The notes beneath the pieces were generated by a model that saw nothing but the letters and a program-made list of their open reading frames with translations, was not told the origin of the DNA and searched no databases. From NCBI GenBank assembly GCA_964364225.1, contig CAYIKP010000010.1, positions 1 through 37,832 on the forward strand: a stretch of 37,832 bases of DNA, read 5' to 3'. This DNA comes from 12-FULL-44-12b sp964364225 (lineage in GTDB: Bacteria > Patescibacteriota > Minisyncoccia > Phycocordibacterales > Zambryskibacteraceae). Shown piece by piece: positions 1-8,037 of this stretch (its first letter is position 1; each line of letters starts with the position of its first letter). Made by a program: the position numbers and the translations under genes.

Positions 1-32
1 AAGCCTTGGTAGGAGCGACGGCGACGGACAGA

Positions 33-56
33 GAAAATTTTTAGCAAAAAATTTTC
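33..56 (-). terminator. AT-rich hairpin downstream of rpsI
   Basis: Arms gaaaattttt and aaaaattttc pair perfectly around a 4-nt loop, about 80 nt past the rpsI stop. It may end the alpha-operon transcript, but the stem is weak and there is no clear U tract. Confidence 0.35.
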
Positions 57-103
57 GTGCTCTTTTCGGGGAACACCACGAGCGACTTTTAACGCTTACT
101 CTA

Positions 104-123
104 CCCTTCGGCAGGCTCACAGG
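104..123. repeat. Diverged copy of the CCTGAGC..CGAAGGG palindromic element
   Basis: On the minus strand it reads CCTGTGAGCCTGCCGAAGGG, matching the outline of the in-frame elements in leuS and alaS. Here it lies just past the rpsI stop, between genes. Confidence 0.5.
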
Positions 124-133
124 ATGTCGCAAA

Positions 134-538
134 CTAGCGTTTGCTCCACTGAGGGGCCTTTCTTGCTTTCTTCAATCCGAACTTTCTTCTCTCTTTCATG
201 CGAGGATCTCTTTTCAAAAGTCCTGCTTTTTTAACAGGTTTTCTAAGCTCTGCGTCCATAATGATAAGCGCACGAGCAATGCCATGGGCAACGGCATCTG
301 CTTGAGACGAAATGCCACCACCTAGAACTTTTACGGTGATAAGGGCGCCATTCTCCATCTGGGCTATTTTAAGGGGAGAAATGACCTTCTCGCGCCACTC
401 CATAACAGGAAAATATTCTGACATTGGCTTGTCATTTATTGTGATTGAAAGGTTGGATGCTTTTGAAAGGCGTACACGAGCTTGTGACGTCTTTCTTCTT
501 CCTACTGCTGAATAATATTTTCCTTCTGTTTTTGTCAT
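134..538 (-). CDS. rpsI: 30S ribosomal protein S9
   Basis: S9 is a small-subunit protein whose basic C-terminal tail reaches toward the P-site tRNA. The 134-residue product has the family opening (YYSAVGRRKTSQARVRL), the central GGGISSQADAVAHGIARAL segment and the terminal RKFGLKKARKAPQWSKR, which ends in the family's conserved Lys-Arg. Length is normal. It is the last gene of the minus-strand ribosomal block and follows rplM by about 24 nt, the usual L13-S9 pairing. The ATG start has no strong Shine-Dalgarno site, as for most core genes here. Confidence 0.97.
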   Translation of the reverse strand: MTKTEGKYYSAVGRRKTSQARVRLSKASNLSITINDKPMSEYFPVMEWREKVISPLKIAQMENGALITVKVLGGGISSQADAVAHGIARALIIMDAELRKPVKKAGLLKRDPRMKERRKFGLKKARKAPQWSKR

Positions 539-562
539 TTTATTTATAGTGAGTATATCGAA

Positions 563-916
563 CTATTTCTTTATTGTAAGACGCTTCATTCTTGGCACTC
601 TTAATTTGTTTTTAGGAAGCATTCCATCAACTGCCTTACGAACAACCTCTTCCACTCCACGGCGACCAATTAAATGACCCATTGCTTCTTCTGTGAGTCC
701 TCCTGGATATTGTGAGTGAGATCTATAAATCTTTTCTCTTTTCTTTTTTTCAGTAATTATCAAACCTCCAACATTTTCAATTAAAACACTAGTTTCTCCT
801 TCCTTATTTGGTGCGTATAGGACTGAGTCTTTTCCCATTAATATTTTAGCGGCCTCCGAAGCTACTCGGCCGAGCTTCTTTCCATTCGCATCAATTTTGT
901 ATATCTCTGTAGCCAT
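563..916 (-). CDS. rplM: 50S ribosomal protein L13 (short form)
   Basis: L13 is an early-assembly large-subunit protein. The 117-residue product keeps KKLGRVASEAAKILMGK, the HSQYPGGL segment and GMLPKNKLRVPRMKRL typical of the family. Usual bacterial L13 is about 140 residues; here both ends are shortened, a reduction common in CPR ribosomal proteins. It lies 4 nt downstream of rplQ and just upstream of rpsI, so the three are almost certainly co-transcribed. Confidence 0.96.
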   Translation of the reverse strand: MATEIYKIDANGKKLGRVASEAAKILMGKDSVLYAPNKEGETSVLIENVGGLIITEKKKREKIYRSHSQYPGGLTEEAMGHLIGRRGVEEVVRKAVDGMLPKNKLRVPRMKRLTIKK

Positions 917-920
917 ATTT

Positions 921-1268
921 TTATACGAGTTCTATATAAGCGCGAAAACTGCCGTCTTGCAATCTTCTAATGGTTTTTGTAATTCTTGTATAACCGCCCT
1001 TTCTGTCTTTGTATTGGGGGGCAGTTTTTTCCATTAATTTTTTTGCTTGTTTTTCACCAACATGCGCGATGAGAAATCTTCTTGAAGCCAATGTTCCAAC
1101 TTTTGCACGAGTAATTAATCTTTCGTAATAAGGGCGTAGTTCTTTTGCTTTTGCTTCTGATGTTTCAATTTTTCCACGAACTGTTAAAGATACAGCCAAA
1201 GACTTAAGAAGTGCAATTCTTTGACCCTTTGTTCTTCCTAATGTTCTTTTGTTTTTGTGGTGTCGCAT
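921..1268 (-). CDS. rplQ: 50S ribosomal protein L17
   Basis: L17 binds near the polypeptide exit tunnel. The 115-residue protein begins MRHHKNKRTLGRTKGQRIAL, the standard L17 start, contains TSEAKAKELRPYYERLITRAK, and ends with GGYTRITKTIRRLQDGS. Length is typical. It follows rpoA by 30 nt, conserving the bacterial rpoA-rplQ order. Confidence 0.97.
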   Translation of the reverse strand: MRHHKNKRTLGRTKGQRIALLKSLAVSLTVRGKIETSEAKAKELRPYYERLITRAKVGTLASRRFLIAHVGEKQAKKLMEKTAPQYKDRKGGYTRITKTIRRLQDGSFRAYIELV

Positions 1269-1298
1269 AAATTAGTTGTCAGTTGCAAGTTGTCAGAA

Positions 1299-2258
1299 TT
1301 ATTCTTTCAAGGTTATACCGAATTCAGACAAACCTTTTCTAATTTCTTGAATTCCTTTTGCACCCAAACCATCAACCTCCAAAAGATCTTTTTCTCTCTT
1401 ACGAGCTAGGCCTCCAACTGTACGAATGTTTGCACTTGAAAGCGAGTTTAGTGTGCGTGCTGATAGGCCAATTGTTTCAATTCTAGTTTTCAAGATATCA
1501 GAATCAGGCTCCTTCTCATCGTCTGTTGCTTTTGTATCAATATCTCTCACAGGAAGAGGTTCTTCTTCTTTGAAACCCACAATCGCCTTAAGCTGGTTAA
1601 TCATCAACTCAATAGATTTTTCTAAAGCTTCTTTTGGAGTAAGGGTTCCATCTGTTTCAATGAAGAGTCTTAAACGGTTAAAGTCTGTTCTGTCTCCAAC
1701 ACGCATTTGCTCCACTTCATAGCTTGCTCTTCTAATAGGAGTAAAAACTGCGTCTAAAGCCAAAGCTCCGATATCCATTCTAGTTTTTTGGATAACTTCA
1801 CGAGACATGTATCCAATACCTCTTTCTACAGTAAGCTCCATGTCAATTGATGACTTAGCATCAGCTAAAGTACAAATCTCTTGTTCTCCATTTAAAATTT
1901 CAATTTGTCCTGGGGTTTCAATATCTCCCGCTGTAATTGTTTTTGGACCTTTAGCTTTCAATGACATTTTCACTGGCTCGTTAGAAGTGATTCTCATTCT
2001 CACTCTTTTCAAGTTTAATAGAATTGCAATAACATCTTCTTTTATTCCCTGTATTGTTGAAAATTCGTGTTCTACTCCATCAATTTTTATTTGAGTAATT
2101 GATGCGCCGGGAAGAGATGAGAGAATTATTCTTCTCAAAGAGTTTCCGAGGGTGTGTCCATATCCAGGGTAAAGACCATCTATTTCATAGACGCCTGAAA
2201 AGCCCTCTTCAGAAATGACCTTTGGTTTTGATGGTAAAACAATTGATATGTCGTTCAT
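1299..2258 (-). CDS. rpoA: RNA polymerase alpha subunit
   Basis: Alpha dimerises to nucleate RNA polymerase assembly and contacts promoters and activators through its C-terminal domain. Visible parts are the N-terminal dimerisation core (YPGYGHTLGNSLRRIILSS), and a C-terminal domain with the helix-hairpin-helix stretch IGLSARTLNSLSSANIRTVG and LLEVDGLGAKGIQEIRKGL. I start at the ATG at 2258, 10 nt after the rpsD stop, giving 319 residues. A TTG at 2288 would add ten residues and overlap rpsD; it is less likely. Confidence 0.95.
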   Translation of the reverse strand: MNDISIVLPSKPKVISEEGFSGVYEIDGLYPGYGHTLGNSLRRIILSSLPGASITQIKIDGVEHEFSTIQGIKEDVIAILLNLKRVRMRITSNEPVKMSLKAKGPKTITAGDIETPGQIEILNGEQEICTLADAKSSIDMELTVERGIGYMSREVIQKTRMDIGALALDAVFTPIRRASYEVEQMRVGDRTDFNRLRLFIETDGTLTPKEALEKSIELMINQLKAIVGFKEEEPLPVRDIDTKATDDEKEPDSDILKTRIETIGLSARTLNSLSSANIRTVGGLARKREKDLLEVDGLGAKGIQEIRKGLSEFGITLKE

Positions 2259-2268
2259 AAATTTTTTG

Positions 2269-2880
2269 TTATCTTGAGTAATATTCAAGCACTGCGTTTA
2301 AATCAAACATGTTGTCTGCTTTCTCTACTTCTGGTATTCCTACCACTTCTGCCTGCATCTTTGAAAAATCACACTTTAGCCAATTTGGTGGAGTGTAGGT
2401 TTTTGTTCTTTCTAATAAATCAGTAAACATGCTTGAGCTTGTTGATTGTGGACGAACAGAAATAATGTCGCCCTTTTTCATTTGGTATGAAGGAATTGTG
2501 ACTCTTTTGCCGTTTACACAAATATGTCCATGGGAAACCACTTGGCGAGCAGAGAGTCTGGTTGGACGAAGCCCCGCACGAGAGACGGCGTTGTCTAAAC
2601 GAAGTTCTAGTTTTGCATATAGCCTTTCTTTACCGTGCGCATCTTTTTTTTCTAATGCTTCCTTCACATATTTTCCAAACTGCTTTTCTGTTAATAGATA
2701 TGTGTATCTAGCTTTTTGTTTTTCTTGTAACTGACGACCGAAATCAGTTTTTGGTCTCATTGGCACCTTGCCAAGTCTTTCTTTTTTAGAAAGATTTAGC
2801 TGATACTTTTGTGTTTGAGTTTTCTCAAAAACAGCGGCACCTAGACGACGAGCAATTTTGTATTTTGGTCCTACTATCAT
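2269..2880 (-). CDS. rpsD: 30S ribosomal protein S4
   Basis: S4 is a primary 16S rRNA-binding assembly protein and, in several bacteria, represses its own mRNA. The S4 RNA-binding domain is clear (RLDNAVSRAGLRPTRLSARQVVSHGHICVNGKRV). The N-terminus lacks the zinc cysteines, so it is the zinc-free form. I start at the ATG at 2880 (MIVGPKYKIARRLG), where family homology begins, giving 203 residues. An ATG at 2922 adds 14 residues and sits directly behind the 3' arm of the folded leader; which is used decides how that leader could act. Confidence 0.93.
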   Translation of the reverse strand: MIVGPKYKIARRLGAAVFEKTQTQKYQLNLSKKERLGKVPMRPKTDFGRQLQEKQKARYTYLLTEKQFGKYVKEALEKKDAHGKERLYAKLELRLDNAVSRAGLRPTRLSARQVVSHGHICVNGKRVTIPSYQMKKGDIISVRPQSTSSSMFTDLLERTKTYTPPNWLKCDFSKMQAEVVGIPEVEKADNMFDLNAVLEYYSR

Positions 2881-2922
2881 GAGATTTTTCTTATGAGCAT
2901 AGCGAATTAGAAATAATCTCAT

Positions 2923-3065
2923 CCCCCACTAACTTTGCCGGTAAATAACCAAGCGACACGTGGGCGAATAGCCCACCCCTATTCGGGGTAGTGTCGCTGG
3001 GAATCCTTGTTGTTAATTGTTTGTTTATCATTTTTGTTCTTATGTTTCGCAAAGTTAGTGAGGGG
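2923..3065 (-). promoter_or_regulatory. Large folded leader between rpsK and rpsD
   Basis: A 12-bp perfect outer stem (actaactttgc region at 2927-2938 with 3049-3060), extended by four G-C pairs past a one-base bulge, encloses an 8-bp stem (agcgacac 2952-2959 with gtgtcgct 2991-2998). That stem closes two hairpins: gtgggc/gcccac (2960-2976) and cccc/gggg (about 2976-2988). Their loops are reverse complements (cgaatag at 2965-2971, ctattcg at 2979-2985), allowing a loop-loop contact or an alternative stem. The 3' outer arm ends right before the upstream ATG of rpsD. Position suggests S4 autoregulation; I do not match it to a known leader class. Confidence 0.6.
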
Positions 3066-3100
3066 ATCAGTAAATCATAATCGTTTCACTCCTTGATTTC

Positions 3101-3529
3101 CTAGACTCTTCTTGGTTTTTTAGGTTTTGGTCCATTGTGAGGAACTGGTGTCATATCTCTAATTGTTCCAATTGCGATACCTTTTGAAAGAAAACCTCTT
3201 ATTGAAGACTCTCTTCCTGAACCCACCCCCTTTACAATCACATCTGTCTTTTTAAGACCTATGGTTTGAGCCTTCTGTGCCAAGAGCTCGCCAACCTTTG
3301 CGGCGGCAAACGGTGTACCTTTTTTGGCACCCTTAAATCCTAACGAACCAGAAGACGACCATGCCAAAGTGTTTCCTTTAGTGTCCGTGAGGGTTAGTTT
3401 TGTATTGTTATAGGTAGATTCAACATATAAAATGCCTGTTTCAACCCTTCTTTTAGACGAAGAAACCGGCGCTTTTGAAGCGCCTTCCCCCTCTGAAGAT
3501 GCGGTTTTTACAATCCTTTTCTTACCCAT
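3101..3529 (-). CDS. rpsK: 30S ribosomal protein S11
   Basis: S11 lies in the platform near the mRNA exit. The 142-residue product has TYNNTKLTLTDTKGNTLAWSS, the KKGTPFAA segment and the terminal DMTPVPHNGPKPKKPRRV. It carries about 25 extra Lys/Ser-rich residues at the N-terminus. It lies downstream of rpsM after a 356-nt spacer, much longer than other spacers in this block, and upstream of the folded rpsD leader. Confidence 0.96.
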   Translation of the reverse strand: MGKKRIVKTASSEGEGASKAPVSSSKRRVETGILYVESTYNNTKLTLTDTKGNTLAWSSSGSLGFKGAKKGTPFAAAKVGELLAQKAQTIGLKKTDVIVKGVGSGRESSIRGFLSKGIAIGTIRDMTPVPHNGPKPKKPRRV

Positions 3530-3885
3530 AACTCAATCATTTTTACTCGCCACAAACACCCTAAAACCCATTGGTAAATGTGAGAGGTATATTGTATATA
3601 AGCGAGAGAATCTTGTCAATTCTGTAGCCTTTTGGCTACAGAATTGCTATTTTCGCTCGCTCGGAAGTTCAATTAAAAACTTAGAGCGAAGGATTGCAGA
3701 ACTTTGGAGCGAGGCAAACACTATTTTGGAGTTTCGCGAGAATCAATCTAGAAATTAATGATCCGAATAGCAAAATGGGTATGTTTGAGGACTCTGGACG
3801 AGTTGCCCATTTTGCGTAGTGAGGAGATTATAATTTCGATTGATGAAGCGGGGCCCACTCCAAAAAAGTGTTTGGCGAGCAATTT
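3530..3885. other. Gene-free spacer with inverted repeats inside the ribosomal block
   Basis: No convincing gene is seen. It holds a 13-bp perfect hairpin (caattctgtagcc at 3617-3629 with ggctacagaattg at 3634-3646, loop tttt), a 10-bp inverted repeat (gcaaaatggg at 3770-3779 with cccattttgc at 3806-3815), and several gagcga/gcgag/cgctcgc tracts that also flank the palindromes at 7741-7870, 21668-21738 and 28116-28186. Confidence 0.6.
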
Positions 3886-4263
3886 TTATTTTTTGTCTGC
3901 TGCCTTTCTTCCAGTACCCATAGTCTTTTTCTTACCTCTAAGGGTTCTGGCGTTAGTTTTAGTTCTTTGTCCTCGTACTGGCAAAACTTTTGCGTGCCTA
4001 GTGCCTCTATATGCCTTAATGTCTTTCAAACGTTTTATATTTCCAGCAACTTGCCTCTTTAAATCCCCCTCTACAGTAAAAGCTTCAATAATAGTTCTGA
4101 TTTTATTCTCATCCTCAACAGATAGACTTTTTGGTCGGGCTCCATATTCAATACCAGCTTTTTTCAAAATGTCTTGGGCTCGAGATCTGCCAATACCATA
4201 AAGAACAGTTAGACCAATTTCTAATCTTTTTTCTTCTGGAATTGTTATACCTAGTATTCTCAT
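3886..4263 (-). CDS. rpsM: 30S ribosomal protein S13
   Basis: S13 sits in the 30S head and contacts the P-site tRNA and the inter-subunit bridge. The 125-residue protein opens MRILGITIPEEKRLEIGLTV, has the helix-two-turn-helix GIGRSRAQDILKKAGI, and ends with the basic RGTRHAKVLPVRGQRTKTNARTLRGKKK. Length is typical. It follows rpmJ, the conserved L36-S13-S11-S4-alpha-L17 order. Confidence 0.96.
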   Translation of the reverse strand: MRILGITIPEEKRLEIGLTVLYGIGRSRAQDILKKAGIEYGARPKSLSVEDENKIRTIIEAFTVEGDLKRQVAGNIKRLKDIKAYRGTRHAKVLPVRGQRTKTNARTLRGKKKTMGTGRKAADKK

Positions 4264-4362
4264 CCCAATTAAAAATTTAGCCTAGCCACATTACCATAGC
4301 TTGCTACTAGTTTCCTTGTATTTTCGACTTTTTTGTTTAAATTTGTTTTCATAAATTTTTAA

Positions 4363-4380
4363 ACGGGACAAGTTTTTTTA
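4363..4380. repeat. Short repeat at the rpmJ stop codon
   Basis: The minus-strand sequence TAAAAAAACTTGTCCCGT starts at the rpmJ stop. Nearly the same sequence begins at the stop of the gene ending at 22826. Confidence 0.4.
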
Positions 4381-4494
4381 TCCCTGTCTTTGTTTATGAC
4401 GAGCGTTAGCTTTACATATAACGTAAATAACACCGCGGCGCCTTACCGTTTGACATTTTGCACACATTTTTTTTACTGATGCGCGAACTTTCAT
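4378..4494 (-). CDS. rpmJ: 50S ribosomal protein L36
   Basis: A 38-residue zinc-ribbon ribosomal protein found by direct translation. It begins MKVRASVKKMC and contains VRRRGVIYVICKANARHKQRQG. Zinc ligands C11, C14, C27 and H33 are all present, so this is the zinc-binding form. It is the first gene of the minus-strand ribosomal block. Its usual upstream partner infA is not adjacent but lies about 10 kb away at 14797-15021. Confidence 0.95.
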   Translation of the reverse strand: MKVRASVKKMCAKCQTVRRRGVIYVICKANARHKQRQG

Positions 4495-4536
4495 TAGAAA
4501 ACAGATTCTAAACTAAAACCTTAAATTGGGCAAGAC

Positions 4537-6885
4537 CTAAAACTCTTGTGTTGTTGGTCTAATATTAACCTGTAATTGAGTTGCTTGACAAGTTGCTGAA
4601 GTGCCTGTTCCACCTTCATCACGCACTGTCACTTGTGCTGTTTTTGAACCAGTAGTTTGATAAGTGAAATTGAATGGATTTGTGGATGGTGATGGTGATG
4701 GGAAGTTGGTTCCAGACCATACATAAGTATATGGAGGCGTTCCTCCTGATGGATACGCTGTCCATGTTACCTGTGTTCCAACTGTTGCGGGCGAAGGAGA
4801 TGCGAGACAAGAAACCGTTACATTTGCCGAAGGATTGACTGTTAGGTTGAAGGTTGTTGTTTGGTTAGTTACCCCTGTTGCGCTTCCTGTAACTGTCACT
4901 GGGAAAGTGCCTGTTTGTGCGCCCTGTGTCACTGCAAAAGTAATTGTGGAATTACATGTTGCTGTGCATGGATTATTTGAGATAGACGCTGTTACGCCTG
5001 AAGGCAAAGTTGATGTAATAGCTACAGTTACAGGGCTTTGTGTACCTGAAACAGCAGTCCTTGTAATAGTTTGATTTACATATACATCCGCCCCATCTTT
5101 CGTTACGGATTTATTTCCACCATTTGAAAGCGAGTAGCTAAATGGTGAAGGAGAAGAACCCACAGTTACAGTTGCTGAACCAACTCCAGAACCTCCTGCA
5201 CCGCTACATGTCATTGAATAAGTAGTTGACGTGGCTGGAGAAACGGGTTGTGTGCCTGATGTTGCGGTTGACGTTGTCCAAGTGGCAGAACAAGAAGTTG
5301 CGTTTGATGACGACCAAGTAAGTACTGAAGATTGCCCCGAAGTAATGGTTGAGGGACTTGCAGAAACATTCACGGTTGGGGCAGAAGTAGAAGCATTCAC
5401 AACAACAGTCGCCGAACCAGTTCCCGAACCACCCGCACCGCTACATGTCATTGTATAAGTGGTTGATGTGGCGGGAGAAACTGATTGTGTGCTTGATGTT
5501 GCAGTTGATGTTGTCCAAGGAGCTGAACACGATGTTGCGTTAGTTGAACTCCAAGAAATTGTTGATGATTGTCCTGAAGTTATTGATGTTGGACTTGCGG
5601 ATACAGACACTGACGCCCCAGGGGTTACTGTCACCGTTGCTGAACCAGTCACAGTTCCACCACCAGCAGCACTAGTTGCAGTACAAGTTCTTGTATAAGT
5701 GGTTGTTACCGAAGGAAAAACAGACTGACTGCCTGACGTTGCAGAGCTTGATGTCCAAAAATCTGCCGTTGTGCTACACGATGCTACGTTTGTTCCTGTC
5801 CACGAAAGGGTTGATGCACCACCAGATACAATACTCGTTGGGTTTGCTGACAAAGTTACTGACGCTTGAGGTGCTGTACATTGCCCAATTGAAACCGTGG
5901 CGGGAGTTGTGCTAGCAGTACCTCCAGGACCTGTGCACGTAATGCCATATGTTTTACTTGTTGCGCCACTTGTGGAGCCTGAAGGAGTAACATTTTCTGT
6001 ATGACTTCCTGTTGTTGCATTTTTTGAGCCAGACCAATCACCCGTTGCTGAACATGAGGTAGCATCTGTCACATTCCAGGTTATTGCCGTTGATGTGAGT
6101 GGGTCTGTACACTGCAAACTTGATGGATTTACGGAAATTGAAACTGTTGGTAGACTTGTTGGTGCAGAACAACGCGTAGTAAATAAATAAGTTCCACCTG
6201 GATATGCTAGTTGACTTGTTGGGGTAGTGGAACCTGTATATCCGGTTGGCGGTGTAAATGATAAAGAGTATGTAGTGCCAGATGAAGTAGGGGTAACGGT
6301 GTAATTACCACTTGCTCCAGAGCCACTTGCTCCGGCTGGGTTTGATGTCCACGAACCAGCAGGTGCGCCATTTACACTACAGTTATTTGTAACCTTTATT
6401 GTTGCGGTTGCTGGAATAACGCGAACAGGAATTTCTGCATAAAGATAGACAGTGCCACCGTCCGCAGTGTTTGATATACGGGCATAAAATGTGTAGTCGC
6501 CGGGCACAAGACCAGTGATATGTTGACTGTCATATCCCGAATCTATCGAAAAAACCGTTGTGCCACTGTATGCCGTTGTTGGACTCGATGATTTTAAAAG
6601 ATATGGTGTCCCGTCTAGTGGTCCACCCTCAACATACAATGTAACCGATGACGAGGTGGTGGTCAGGGTTGGTGCAACCGCATCAAGAGTATTCGATACT
6701 ACAGATGTGTTACCACCAACCCCGTCAGATGCAGAAAATTCCATATAGTAAGCTTCTACATCTCTAAATCCAAACAGTGACACAAAAATGATTGCAATGA
6801 AAAATAATTTTTTCATTGCAATAGAAACTGTTTTTGTTTTTTGGTTTACACTTGGCTCCAGTGATGTTGTTCGTTTTGTGTTCAT
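4537..6885 (-). CDS. Secreted Ser/Thr-rich Ig-like repeat protein
   Basis: A 782-residue cell-surface or secreted protein. A signal peptide begins at M24 (MKKLFFIAIIFVSLFGF), so the true start may be 6816. Four Ig-like repeats follow at about 247-335, 341-422, 424-498 and 503-577, each with one Cys near the middle (NATSCSA type) and one near the end (TMTCSGAGGSG), suggesting a disulfide per domain. Repeats 3 and 4 are nearly the same in protein. A PKD-like domain lies at about 688-775. There is no LPXTG motif or C-terminal membrane anchor. Such repeats are common in CPR surface proteins and suggest adhesion, but the ligand is unknown. Confidence 0.85.
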   Translation of the reverse strand: MNTKRTTSLEPSVNQKTKTVSIAMKKLFFIAIIFVSLFGFRDVEAYYMEFSASDGVGGNTSVVSNTLDAVAPTLTTTSSSVTLYVEGGPLDGTPYLLKSSSPTTAYSGTTVFSIDSGYDSQHITGLVPGDYTFYARISNTADGGTVYLYAEIPVRVIPATATIKVTNNCSVNGAPAGSWTSNPAGASGSGASGNYTVTPTSSGTTYSLSFTPPTGYTGSTTPTSQLAYPGGTYLFTTRCSAPTSLPTVSISVNPSSLQCTDPLTSTAITWNVTDATSCSATGDWSGSKNATTGSHTENVTPSGSTSGATSKTYGITCTGPGGTASTTPATVSIGQCTAPQASVTLSANPTSIVSGGASTLSWTGTNVASCSTTADFWTSSSATSGSQSVFPSVTTTYTRTCTATSAAGGGTVTGSATVTVTPGASVSVSASPTSITSGQSSTISWSSTNATSCSAPWTTSTATSSTQSVSPATSTTYTMTCSGAGGSGTGSATVVVNASTSAPTVNVSASPSTITSGQSSVLTWSSSNATSCSATWTTSTATSGTQPVSPATSTTYSMTCSGAGGSGVGSATVTVGSSPSPFSYSLSNGGNKSVTKDGADVYVNQTITRTAVSGTQSPVTVAITSTLPSGVTASISNNPCTATCNSTITFAVTQGAQTGTFPVTVTGSATGVTNQTTTFNLTVNPSANVTVSCLASPSPATVGTQVTWTAYPSGGTPPYTYVWSGTNFPSPSPSTNPFNFTYQTTGSKTAQVTVRDEGGTGTSATCQATQLQVNIRPTTQEF

Positions 6886-6926
6886 ATATCTAGTTATTAA
6901 ATTATTTCTAATGGGATAAATATTAT

Positions 6927-7553
6927 TTATTTTCTAATGATGTAACTAATCTGCACGGCAGTCGACAGCTGTTGTGGTGTTAAAACGATTGAAAGCTCAT
7001 TCATGTCTTTAGAAGCACGGAAGCTCATTTGAGCAGAAGATTTAGCTTCATTAAGAAGCACAAACCCAGAGCTTGCCAAATATTTTTGATACACAGCATA
7101 AAGTTCCTCGGTTTGTTTTAGAGAAGTAAATAATACTGAGTAAAGTGTGGCCTTTCTGTCTGGGTAGTTGAGTGTGCTTGACTGAAGAATATTCTTTTCT
7201 TCTATTGGAATATCTTTTGGTAGACCAGATGGAGTTTGTGCTTTGTTGTCTTCCACTTTTACATTTTCGCTAGAAAAATTTTGTTTTTCAGCGCCCTTGT
7301 ATGTGCGCATTAATGCTAAAGCGCCAGCAAGAACTATTACAATAACTAAAATAATAAGGAGAGGTTTTATAAATTTATTATGTCCCCCTGATGGATTCAT
7401 TTGAATGGTTGGAATTTTCGGAGGAGGAACAGGATTCTGAACTGGTGTTTGGGGCATTGTTGGCCTTGCTTGCCCAGTCAAGTTTTCTGGAGGAAAAGTT
7501 GTTCGGGGTGGAAATTGCGAAAATTGGTTTTGGGGTTGATTATTTGGGGGCAT
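6927..7553 (-). CDS. Membrane-anchored protein with proline-rich N-terminus
   Basis: I do not recognise the family. The 208-residue product has a Pro/Gln/Asn-rich cytoplasmic N-terminus (1-58), one strong membrane helix at about 62-82 (PLLIILVIVIVLAGALALM), a short charged linker, and an outer domain of about 100 residues (115-208) with mixed alpha/beta character. Topology predicts most of the protein outside. It lies just upstream of the Ig-repeat gene on the same strand with about 40 nt between them, so the two may be co-expressed surface proteins. Confidence 0.8.
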   Translation of the reverse strand: MPPNNQPQNQFSQFPPRTTFPPENLTGQARPTMPQTPVQNPVPPPKIPTIQMNPSGGHNKFIKPLLIILVIVIVLAGALALMRTYKGAEKQNFSSENVKVEDNKAQTPSGLPKDIPIEEKNILQSSTLNYPDRKATLYSVLFTSLKQTEELYAVYQKYLASSGFVLLNEAKSSAQMSFRASKDMNELSIVLTPQQLSTAVQISYIIRK

Positions 7554-7893
7554 ATTATAAAGATCTAAACTAATAAACTAAATCCTATTTTACCCCACAC
7601 CAAACATAAAACAAATGCTTTTTAAACACCTGTGTTTGTTTATAGCTAAAAATCCACAAAAACTAAAAATTTCATAATTATTAAAGCTTAACTTTGTTTA
7701 ATGCGAAAATTTAATTTATTTTCACTTGATCATCCGAATTGAATGAGTGAAATGCAGACGGCCAAAATATGCGAGTAAAATATTGGAAATGAATAAATTC
7801 ATTTCCAATATTTAGCGAGCAAAAAATACGTTAGTATTTCCGTCTGTATTACCGAGTGAACGAGGATGCAAATCTGGCTCAATAGAGCCAGAT
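7554..7893. other. Gene-free spacer with nested palindromes
   Basis: No gene is supported. It holds a 16-bp perfect hairpin (aaatattggaaatgaa with its complement, loop taaa, about 7778-7813) nested inside cagacgg/ccgtctg arms, with gcgag, agcgagc and gaacgagg tracts around it. A second 12-bp perfect hairpin (caaatctggctc 7869-7880, loop aata, gagccagatttg 7885-7896) runs into the promoter of the next gene. Confidence 0.6.
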
Positions 7894-7923
7894 TTGACAA
7901 ATACACACCTATGGTGGTATAAT
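7894..7923 (+). promoter_or_regulatory. Consensus promoter of the lipoprotein gene
   Basis: TTGACA at 7894-7899, an 18-nt spacer, and TATAAT at 7918-7923 are both perfect consensus boxes. The -35 box overlaps the right arm of the hairpin at 7869-7896, which could affect polymerase access. Confidence 0.8.
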
Positions 7924-7927
7924 ATTG

Positions 7928-8037
7928 ACAGGATGGTACGAATGTGCCATGGTTGTCCTTTTACATCAATTTAGTCCTGTAGTGAGCTCTGCTCTACTAC
8001 GGGATTTGTGCTTCGCTAAGCGAAGCGGGAGACTCTC
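7928..8037 (+). promoter_or_regulatory. Structured 5' leader of the lipoprotein gene
   Basis: The roughly 110-nt untranslated stretch has acagga (7928-7933) able to pair with tcctgt (7974-7979), then gtagtgagc/gctctactac (about 7978-7999), then gcttcgct/agcgaagc (8010-8026). The last hairpin abuts the Shine-Dalgarno GGGAGA before the ATG at 8038. Confidence 0.45.

Noticed and set aside
2259..2288. TTG start giving rpoA ten more residues
   Set aside because: It lies inside rpsD; the ATG at 2258 just after the rpsD stop matches the family start.
3758..4201. 147-residue plus-strand frame over rpsM
   Set aside because: It is antisense to a clear S13 gene.
5231..5698. Val-rich plus-strand frames over the Ig-repeat gene
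   Set aside because: They are shadows created by Thr/Ser-rich repeats on the other strand.
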